A stretch of DNA of 8,115 nucleotides, taken from positions 1 through 8,115 of the forward strand of contig DHHG01000045.1 in the NCBI GenBank assembly GCA_002403175.1, given 5' to 3'. Both the position numbers and the translations under genes were made by a program. The stretch comes from Syntrophaceae bacterium UBA4778. Its GTDB lineage: Bacteria; Desulfobacterota; Syntrophia; Syntrophales; UBA4778. Under the pieces are notes generated by a model. The model did no database searches, was not told the origin of the DNA, and saw only the letters and a program-made list of their open reading frames with translations. This document shows, in pieces, positions 1-5,227 of this stretch (position 1 is its first letter; every line of letters begins with the position of its first letter).

Positions 1-1
1 G

Positions 2-1492
2 GCCCCCATCGTTCCTGTCTCTGCGACCACGGGAAACGGATTGCCTGAATTTATAACTGCCCTGGAAGGGCTGATCTCAAAGATTCACAAACAGGACGAT
101 TCCGGCCTTTTTCGGCTTCCTATCGACAGGATTTTTACCATGCGAGGCTTTGGAACCGTTGTTACGGGCACTTTGATTTCAGGAAAGGTATCAACCGGAG
201 ATACAATTAATATTTTGCCAGATAGAATCACTGCCAAAGTTAGGGGGATTCAGGTACATAACCAACCAGCTGAATACGCGGAAGCGGGGCAACGCACAGC
301 TATTAATCTGCAAGGTATCGATAGGAGTTCTTTTGCACGAGGCAGCGTTCTTGTCCATTCGGAAATATTCTCGCCCACCATAAGGATCGATGTTCATTAC
401 AGACATTTACCTTCCGCCCCCAAAAAGTTAAAAAATAGAGACCTGATCAGATTCCATTCGGGGACAATGGAAATCATAGCCCGAATCATTCTTCTGGATC
501 AGGACGAAATTCTACCAGGCGAGAGTGCTTTTGCCCAAATCGTACTCGAATCTCCTGGGGTAAATATGACAGCGGACCGGTTCGTTGTAAGGAGTTACTC
601 CCCGGTAAGGACAATAGGCGGCGGGGTTATTCTGGACCCGCTTCCTCGCAAACACAAGAGGGCTTCTGATAAGATCCATAATGAAATGAACACCCTTCTA
701 AACGGGACTGACATGGAGCGGGTTTCCGTCATCATGGATCGGGGAGATTATAGAGGCGTTAATTTCAATGAGCTGATGATCAGAACCGGACTTGGGGCAG
801 GCAAGCTCCATAGTTATCTGGATCAGATCCTCTCAAAAAGAAAAGCGATTCTATTTGATAAAAATGAAAGGCGAGTTGTTTCATCCGTTCTGCATGAAGA
901 TCTTCAGGATAGTATTATTTCTGCAATCAAATCTTTTCAGAAAAGATTCCCGCTAAAGGCCGGAATTTCGAAAGAGGAATTGAGGACCGCGCAAAACAAT
1001 GGTCTCGATATCCGACTTTTTCAACTCGCAATCAGGGATCTGGAGAAGGATGGTAAGATTGTAATAGAAAAAGACTTGGTCCGCACAACCGATCATGTGA
1101 TCAATTTGCAAGGAGAATTGGAAGACTTGCGAAACCGTATTGAAAAAATCTACTCCGATGCCAAACTGACACCTCCAATCCTAAAGGAATTGCTGGAATC
1201 GCTCGGTGGAGGAAAATTATCCGCCAAGGATGTCCTGAAAATAATGTTAAAAGATGGAGTACTGATCAAAGTTACAGAGGAACTTTATTTTCACCGTGAT
1301 GCATTGAATAGGCTCAGAGAAAATTACAGGGAACTGCTCCTGAAAGAAGGAAAATCCACTCCGACCAGCTTTAAGGAACTTACTGGTTTATCACGTAAAT
1401 TTATTATACCTTTAATCGAGTATTTCGATGCGGTTAAATTCACGATCCGGGTTGGTGACCACCGGATTTTAAGGAGTACAGGGACTAAATAA
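2..1492 (+). CDS. selB: Selenocysteine-specific translation elongation factor SelB, 5'-truncated by the window edge
   Basis: SelB is a GTPase that delivers selenocysteinyl-tRNA(Sec) to the ribosome at UGA codons marked by a SECIS hairpin. The reading frame is open from base 2, before the in-frame TTG at 41, so the true start lies outside the window; 496 residues plus TAA are visible. The first visible residues, APIVPVSATTGNG, contain the SAT-type G5 motif that ends the G domain, so nearly all of that domain (about 170 residues) is missing. An EF-Tu-like domain II follows (FRLPIDRIFTMRGFGTVVTG, about residues 37-115). Domain III runs to about residue 215 and ends in the characteristic SPVRTIGGGVILDP. 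The last 280 or so residues are the charged, helical winged-helix region; in known SelB proteins its final modules bind SECIS RNA. With the missing part the protein would be about 640-660 residues, normal for the family. selA and the tRNA(Sec) gene are not in the window. Confidence 0.95.
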   Translation, partial: APIVPVSATTGNGLPEFITALEGLISKIHKQDDSGLFRLPIDRIFTMRGFGTVVTGTLISGKVSTGDTINILPDRITAKVRGIQVHNQPAEYAEAGQRTAINLQGIDRSSFARGSVLVHSEIFSPTIRIDVHYRHLPSAPKKLKNRDLIRFHSGTMEIIARIILLDQDEILPGESAFAQIVLESPGVNMTADRFVVRSYSPVRTIGGGVILDPLPRKHKRASDKIHNEMNTLLNGTDMERVSVIMDRGDYRGVNFNELMIRTGLGAGKLHSYLDQILSKRKAILFDKNERRVVSSVLHEDLQDSIISAIKSFQKRFPLKAGISKEELRTAQNNGLDIRLFQLAIRDLEKDGKIVIEKDLVRTTDHVINLQGELEDLRNRIEKIYSDAKLTPPILKELLESLGGGKLSAKDVLKIMLKDGVLIKVTEELYFHRDALNRLRENYRELLLKEGKSTPTSFKELTGLSRKFIIPLIEYFDAVKFTIRVGDHRILRSTGTK

Positions 1493-1555
1493 ATTTCTCA
1501 TAGAACAGATTAATAAAACAGAAAAATAGATAAAGTAAGTGTTCCGGAACTGCCA

Positions 1556-1574
1556 AAGAGATCATAGATCTTTT
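1556..1574 (+). terminator. Weak hairpin with T tract downstream of selB
   Basis: AAGAGATC and GATCTTTT flank an ATA loop. They can form an 8-bp stem, including one G-U pair, that ends in a run of four T. It sits 64 bp after the selB stop. The stem is AU-rich and the T tract is short and part of the stem, so it would be at best a weak intrinsic terminator. The perfect 10-bp palindrome GTTCCGGAAC lies just upstream at 1541-1550. Confidence 0.25.
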
Positions 1575-1649
1575 ATGCAACCAAAAGACTGTTCACGCAG
1601 GCGCTCCATGAACGCTCAAACGAAAGAGATGGAATAAGGAGTTCATCCG

Positions 1650-2600
1650 ATGAATCACAAAAGTATTTTTGTTAATCAAATCAAGGCAGGAGACCACGTA
1701 AGCGAATGCTTCCTGGTCACCGAAAAAAATATGACCTTTTCTCAAAAGGGTGCTCCCTATCTAAGTCTCCGTCTCAAAGATAAGACAGGTGAAATCGAAG
1801 GAAGGATTTGGGACCGTGCTGTTGAGCTGGAAACCCTTTTCAAAAAGGGAGATATTATCCATATCCAGTCCCGGGCAGCTAGTTTCAAAAATGCCTTGCA
1901 ACTCTCAATAATCAATCTGAAAAAACTGGATTCAAATGAAATTGATCCAGTTGATTTCACCCCCGTTTCAAAATCAGATATACAAGAAATGTTCATTGAA
2001 ATAATGAATTACATCAATAATGTTCAGAATTCTTTTTTGAAAGAGCTGCTCCTTTCTTTTTTTGAGGATCCCAAAATAGCCGAAAGTTTCAAACTAGCGC
2101 CCGCCGCAAAAGGATTTCACCATGTATACTTGGGCGGACTGATGGAACATACATTGTCTGTCGTGCGGGTACTGGTCGTAGTTGCCGACCATTATCGCGA
2201 GGCCGATCGGGATCTGCTGATTGCAGGCGGAATTCTTCACGATATAGGAAAAATAGAAGAATTATCTTATAATAAAATTTTTGAGTATTCTGATGAAGGC
2301 AGATTACTGGGCCATATTGTAATAGGAATTGAAATGCTGAACCGAAAGATATCCACGATACCCGACTTCCCCGAGCCTATTGCAATGAAGCTCAGACATA
2401 TTATCCTCAGCCATCACGGAGAGATGGAATTCGGTTCTCCCAAAAGGCCAAAAACTCTGGAAGCACTCATGATTCATTATATTGATGATATGGACGCAAA
2501 GATTAATGCATTTCAGAGCCATATTGAAAATTTTGCTGACGGTGCTACAGGTTGGACCCCGTTTCATAAACTTCTGGAAAGATATCTTTACAAGGGATAG
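1650..2600 (+). CDS. yhaM: 3'-5' exoribonuclease, YhaM family (OB-fold plus HD domain)
   Basis: The protein probably trims RNA 3' ends in the cytoplasm. YhaM of Bacillus subtilis, the family reference, is a metal-dependent 3'-5' exoribonuclease of about 314 residues; this protein has 316. An OB-fold nucleic-acid-binding domain spans about residues 15-92 (YLSLRLKDKTGEIEGRIWD is its typical strand pattern). The HD hydrolase domain spans about 150-300. Its likely metal ligands are H167 (GGLMEHTLS), H197-D198 (GGILHDIGK), H222, H255/H256 (ILSHHGEMEFGSP) and D279/D280 (IHYIDDMDAKIN). The ATG is supported by AAGGAG at 1636-1641, 8 nt upstream. It lies 157 bp after selB on the same strand, with only a weak hairpin between, so read-through is possible but no functional link to selenocysteine is evident. 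Family assignment is firm; the exact RNA substrate is unknown. Confidence 0.9.
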   Translation: MNHKSIFVNQIKAGDHVSECFLVTEKNMTFSQKGAPYLSLRLKDKTGEIEGRIWDRAVELETLFKKGDIIHIQSRAASFKNALQLSIINLKKLDSNEIDPVDFTPVSKSDIQEMFIEIMNYINNVQNSFLKELLLSFFEDPKIAESFKLAPAAKGFHHVYLGGLMEHTLSVVRVLVVVADHYREADRDLLIAGGILHDIGKIEELSYNKIFEYSDEGRLLGHIVIGIEMLNRKISTIPDFPEPIAMKLRHIILSHHGEMEFGSPKRPKTLEALMIHYIDDMDAKINAFQSHIENFADGATGWTPFHKLLERYLYKG

Positions 2601-2612
2601 AAGTTTAGAACT

Positions 2613-2650
2613 TAAAAAAGTATTATTCACGTAATTTATTGGCTTTTTTA
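2613..2650 (+). terminator. Possible AT-only terminator-like inverted repeat after the YhaM gene
   Basis: TAAAAAAG (2613-2620) and CTTTTTTA (2643-2650) are exact inverted repeats around a 22-nt spacer. The spacer itself contains a short ATTA/TAAT pair. The repeat begins 13 bp after the YhaM-family stop codon and leads into further T-rich sequence. The position suits transcription termination, but the stem has a single G-C pair, so the call is weak. Confidence 0.25.
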
Positions 2651-2665
2651 GTCTTTTTCATCTTA

Positions 2666-2677
2666 TTTATCGATAAA
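2666..2677. repeat. 12-bp perfect palindrome TTTATCGATAAA
   Basis: This is a perfect self-complementary 12-mer in the AT-rich region, about 80 bp upstream of the -35 box of the promoter at 2757. It could be an operator, or chance in sequence this AT-rich. No regulator is identified. Confidence 0.35.
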
Positions 2678-2704
2678 AAATTTTCCTTATATTTCAACAA
2701 CTTA

Positions 2705-2715
2705 CGCCTAAGGCG
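2705..2715. repeat. 11-bp inverted repeat CGCCT-A-AGGCG
   Basis: Two 5-bp arms, CGCCT and AGGCG, are exactly complementary around one central A. It is the only GC-rich patch in about 150 bp of AT-rich sequence and ends 41 bp before the -35 box at 2757. The one-base spacer makes an RNA hairpin unlikely, so a protein-binding dyad is the more natural reading. No binding protein is known from the sequence. Confidence 0.35.
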
Positions 2716-2756
2716 GATACTTGTTTGAAAATATTCAGAAATTTTAATTTTTTGGC

Positions 2757-2784
2757 TTGACAGATGTATTTTCTTGTGTAAGAT
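2757..2784 (+). promoter_or_regulatory. Sigma70-type promoter for the small ORF
   Basis: A perfect -35 box TTGACA (2757-2762) is followed by a 16-bp spacer and TAAGAT (2779-2784), which matches the TATAAT consensus at four of six positions. Transcription would start near 2791. That gives a leader of about 98 nt before the ATG at 2889. This is the best promoter match I found on the plus strand of the window. Confidence 0.6.
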
Positions 2785-2888
2785 TTTTATGAAGTTAATT
2801 GTCGGGAATACATATTTGTAAATGTCAGCAAAGAAAATTTCTATGCAGGTCTGTATATAACCTTTCAAAAAGGAGGGGACGAACAGGC

Positions 2889-3062
2889 ATGAAAGAAGAA
2901 TGCGACTACTATTATATGTATGAAAAACCTAGCAATCAAATAGTCCAAGAACTAAGAAATATTTTGGCCGACTTCAGAACCACTATTGAAAAAGATACAA
3001 TTGGGTTCAAGAACATCGGCCTGGCTGGGGAGATGCCTCAAAGGCCCAGTATAATAAAGTAA
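2889..3062 (+). CDS. Unrecognised 57-residue small protein
   Basis: I do not recognise this protein. It is 57 residues long and begins MKEECDYYYMYEKPSNQ. It has a tyrosine-rich N-terminus with one cysteine, a likely amphipathic helix in the middle (about residues 16-36, IVQELRNILADFRTTIEKD), and a short G/P-containing tail ending PSIIK. No signal peptide or membrane segment is visible. The frame is open back to 2799, but the ATG at 2889 is preferred because the strong purine stretch AGGAGGGG (2871-2878) lies 10 nt upstream; the ATG at 2799 has no such site. A good promoter sits at 2757-2784. Promoter, leader, ribosome site and stop make a coherent small gene. It lies 141 bp ahead of the diguanylate cyclase on the same strand with no clear terminator between, so the two may be cotranscribed. 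Confidence 0.6.
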   Translation: MKEECDYYYMYEKPSNQIVQELRNILADFRTTIEKDTIGFKNIGLAGEMPQRPSIIK

Positions 3063-3063
3063 T

Positions 3064-3094
3064 GGTTCGGTCCGGTTCGGTTCACTTTCCGAAC
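3064..3094 (+). repeat. Tandem 10-bp repeat GGTTCGGTYC with a downstream complementary arm
   Basis: GGTTCGGTCC (3064-3073) is followed directly by GGTTCGGTTC (3074-3083), with one mismatch. CCGAAC at 3089-3094 is complementary to the GTTCGG in either copy (3065-3070 or 3075-3080). The nearer pairing gives a 6-bp stem with an 8-nt loop. No T run follows, so a classical intrinsic terminator is unlikely. The block begins 1 bp after the stop codon of the small ORF. Confidence 0.5.
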
Positions 3095-3203
3095 ACTGTA
3101 TTTCCCTAGAGTAGCTATATCAGATCACTCTTGAATATCACTTGGATTTTCAAATCATTACCGTCTAATTCTTTCCATACTAAAGTTCTGGTGACTTACA
3201 GTC

Positions 3204-4220
3204 ATGGCACTTCGGTTATTGATCTCAGGAATTGGACTGTTCCAAATTGCCTCCCAACAACTGATGCTGTTAACAGCAGTAATCCTTTTCTCTGCCTTGA
3301 TCTGCAGCGCTTTCAAAAAAATAATTCATTCGTTAACAATTTTTTCAGAGTTATCGTATTTCTTTAAAAATCGTAATATCGGATTCTGCCTTATCGACAA
3401 TTCCTTCAGAATCCGAAGGATTAATGATGCATTCCTGAGAATGCTGGGGATTGAGAAGACCTTTGTAATCGGAAGTCACTGTTATCAAGTATTGCAAAGC
3501 GCCTCATGCCTAACTGCCAAATGTCCCTTAATCCGGACCATGAGTGGAGATGCTCCCATCGAAATAGAAGAATATAGAGAATCAAGGGGGGATGAGCCCC
3601 TAGCATACAGTGTAACAGCTTCACCTATTTTCAGTAAAAAAGGCAAACTAATTGGCATTACTAAATTTTTTGTAGATATAACGGAACGCAAGCGCATTGA
3701 GCAGACCTTATCGCATATGGCAACCCATGATCCTCTTACCGGTTTACCTAATCGTACTCTTTTTCATGACCGGGTCTCTCAAGCTATCGCAAGAACCAAA
3801 CGTACGCAGAAAACCTTGGCCGTATTCTTTATCGATCTTGACCGCTTCAAAGAAATAAATGACACATTTGGTCATTCTAATGGTGATTACCTGCTCCTGA
3901 CTATTTCCGAACGCCTCCAGTCCATCTTCCGAGATACCGATACTGTAGCCAGATTAGGGGGGGATGAATTTCTCATTCTGGTAAATGAAATTATAAGTTC
4001 TGAAATTTTATTCGAGCTTGCCCCGAAAATTATTGAAACAATCCGGCAACCCATCCCCATTTCGGGGGAACTGCTTCAGATCGGAGCCAGCATTGGATGG
4101 GCTATTTATCCCGAAGATGGAGAAGACGAGCTGACATTGATAAGGCATGCAGATCAGGCTATGTATAGGGCAAAAAAAAGCGCCAATAATCGCTATCAGC
4201 GCTACATGAGTGCAGTGTAG
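3204..4220 (+). CDS. Membrane-anchored PAS-GGDEF diguanylate cyclase
   Basis: The protein should make cyclic di-GMP from two GTP at the inner membrane. Residues 1-40 are strongly hydrophobic and lack acidic residues, giving one or two membrane helices. A PAS sensor domain spans about 55-163 and ends in FFVDITERKRIEQTL, the usual PAS-to-GGDEF linker. It carries C93, C102 and C107, a pattern seen in cysteine-bearing PAS domains. The GGDEF domain spans about 172-335. It has the intact active site RLGGDEF (252-256), metal ligand D211, guanine-binding N219 and D228, and an intact product-inhibition site RDTD (243-246), so it should be active and feedback-inhibited. There is no EAL or HD-GYP domain. 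The ATG at 3204 has no good ribosome site, and an in-frame TGA at 3192 excludes any earlier start, so expression may be low. It converges with cheX at a 21-bp gap. Confidence 0.88.
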   Translation: MALRLLISGIGLFQIASQQLMLLTAVILFSALICSAFKKIIHSLTIFSELSYFFKNRNIGFCLIDNSFRIRRINDAFLRMLGIEKTFVIGSHCYQVLQSASCLTAKCPLIRTMSGDAPIEIEEYRESRGDEPLAYSVTASPIFSKKGKLIGITKFFVDITERKRIEQTLSHMATHDPLTGLPNRTLFHDRVSQAIARTKRTQKTLAVFFIDLDRFKEINDTFGHSNGDYLLLTISERLQSIFRDTDTVARLGGDEFLILVNEIISSEILFELAPKIIETIRQPIPISGELLQIGASIGWAIYPEDGEDELTLIRHADQAMYRAKKSANNRYQRYMSAV

Positions 4221-4221
4221 T

Positions 4222-4236
4222 TACTCGCGACGAGTA
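4222..4236 (+). terminator. Short hairpin between convergent cyclase and cheX genes
   Basis: TACTCG and CGAGTA form a perfect 6-bp stem around a CGA loop, placed exactly in the 21-bp gap between the two convergent stop codons. On the plus strand a TATTTT tract follows only after 7 further bases, inside the end of cheX. On the minus strand no T run follows. The position fits a terminator, but the sequence is not canonical for either direction. Confidence 0.35.
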
Positions 4237-4241
4237 GGCGT

Positions 4242-4703
4242 CTATTTTAAACAAACATCCACAACAAAAGGACCGGAATCTGGAATTTCAAATGGGATAA
4301 TAATACTCGGCCCTCCCAGTACATGCACGATAGAATGGTCCCTCCCGGAGACAACAGTAGGAATTGCTGCAGTAACTAAAAAACCCATGCCCTCCAGCTT
4401 TTTTCGTGCAGCTCCTGAAACCATATTTGTAATCTCACCTACTGCATCCTTTATGTCATCATTGATGCTGGTCATTTCTTCTCCAAGCATATTAGATACG
4501 ATTCTGGTAATGCAAGTTTCACTGAAACTCAGTGCCAGTGATCCTTTGACCTTACCTGTCAATCCGATGATACCGGAGATATCCCCTTTCGCCAGATTGT
4601 CCTTTTTGAGATAGGGCTTGCCCGGTATGGGATCGACAAAAGCCATTGTTTTGATTACGCTGATAGTTCCTTCCAAAAATGGATTTATAAATCTTACGTC
4701 CAT
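4242..4703 (-). CDS. cheX: Chemotaxis phosphatase CheX (CheC/CheX family)
   Basis: CheX dephosphorylates CheY-P and so ends the motor signal. The protein has 153 residues, the usual CheX size. The active-site pattern D-x3-E-x2-N is present as D86, E90 and N93 (DAVGEITN), with P115 21 residues later, close to the spacing known for the CheC/CheX/FliY phosphatases. Only one such motif is present, as expected for CheX; CheC has two. The N-terminal MDVRFINPFLEGTISVI helix is also typical. The ATG follows a clear AAGGAAGG site (4713-4720) by 9 nt and lies 26 bp downstream of the cheY stop, so cheY and cheX are almost certainly one transcript. It is the last gene of the che operon visible here and converges on the diguanylate cyclase. 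Confidence 0.9.
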   Translation of the reverse strand: MDVRFINPFLEGTISVIKTMAFVDPIPGKPYLKKDNLAKGDISGIIGLTGKVKGSLALSFSETCITRIVSNMLGEEMTSINDDIKDAVGEITNMVSGAARKKLEGMGFLVTAAIPTVVSGRDHSIVHVLGGPSIIIPFEIPDSGPFVVDVCLK

Positions 4704-4729
4704 ATTAATTTACCTTCCTTATTGGTGCC

Positions 4730-5119
4730 TTACCGGATTGTTTCAATAATTTTTTTTATTTTTTCTTCGAGGACTTCAGCGGTAAAAGGTTTGACGATAT
4801 AATTGTTTACGCCCGCTTTTACTGCTTCGACTACATTTTCCTTCAATGCCTCCGCCGTTACCATCAAAAATGGCGTCTTACTTAATTCCTCATCGGCTCG
4901 TACTGCTTTGAGCAGTTCAAGTCCACTCATTGTGGGCATGTTCCAATCTGAAATTACAAAATCGATCTTTTGTGATTTCAGAGCCCTCAATCCAACTTGG
5001 CCATTCTCCGCTTCCACAACGTTTTCATAACCGATCTGTTTCAACAGATTTCTAATAACTTTTCTCATTGTGGCAAAATCATCCACTACCAAAATTTTAA
5101 TTTTTTTATCCAAAATCAT
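4730..5119 (-). CDS. cheY: Chemotaxis response regulator CheY (single receiver domain)
   Basis: CheY accepts phosphate from CheA and binds the flagellar switch protein FliM. From the chosen start it has 129 residues, the length of E. coli CheY, with key residues offset by one: acidic pair D13/D14, phosphoacceptor D58 ([15 protein letters not shown]), T88 and K110 (NNYIVKPF). Y107 and W59 match E. coli Y106 and W58, which take part in the switch and FliM surface, so a flagellar output is likely. There is no DNA-binding or other output domain. The frame also opens at a TTG at 5146, but the ATG at 5119 is preferred: it gives the standard CheY N-terminus and is preceded by GGGGGGAAAAG (5120-5130). 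The 108-bp gap from cheA has no terminator. It contains TTGACA on the minus strand (5184-5189) but only a poor -10, so an internal promoter is unproven. Confidence 0.94.
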   Translation of the reverse strand: MILDKKIKILVVDDFATMRKVIRNLLKQIGYENVVEAENGQVGLRALKSQKIDFVISDWNMPTMSGLELLKAVRADEELSKTPFLMVTAEALKENVVEAVKAGVNNYIVKPFTAEVLEEKIKKIIETIR

Positions 5120-5227
5120 CTTTTCCCCCCAGAAATTTGTGAACAAACCTAATCTTAAATGCTATGAGAATTTCCGGTTCCGATGTCAAAATGCAAATCA
5201 CAAGTTACGTTCTGCGACCTGCGTTAG

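Noticed and set aside
1575..1637. 20-residue open frame just ahead of the YhaM-family gene (MQPKDCSRRRSMNAQTKEME)
   Set aside because: No ribosome site, too short for coding evidence, and its stop overlaps the Shine-Dalgarno of the next gene; a leader peptide cannot be excluded but is unsupported.
2623..2868. 81-residue minus-strand open frame in the AT-rich region
   Set aside because: Lysine/isoleucine-rich low-complexity translation typical of AT-rich noncoding DNA; no ribosome site seen, and it overlaps the plus-strand promoter and leader of the small gene.
2791..2888. Cyclic di-GMP (GEMM) riboswitch in the leader of the small gene
   Set aside because: The conserved GEMM core sequences are absent and no strong multi-stem structure is visible.
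3192..3194. In-frame TGA before the cyclase ATG as a selenocysteine codon, prompted by selB in the window
   Set aside because: No convincing SECIS stem with the usual apical loop follows within the expected distance, and no known selenoprotein family has selenocysteine at the N-terminus of a GGDEF protein.
3131..3367. 78-residue plus-strand frame overlapping the cyclase N-terminus
   Set aside because: No recognisable domain and no ribosome site; the overlapping frame at 3204 continues into clear PAS and GGDEF domains.
5120..5146. TTG start for cheY at 5146
   Set aside because: It would add nine residues not found in typical CheY; the ATG at 5119 has the purine-rich site and gives the standard N-terminus and length.
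5159..5189. Minus-strand promoter between cheA and cheY
   Set aside because: TTGACA is perfect (5184-5189), but the nearest -10 candidates are poor: TAGCAT needs a 19-bp spacer and CATAGC matches only three of six positions. No sigma28 or sigma54 flagellar promoter pattern was found either.
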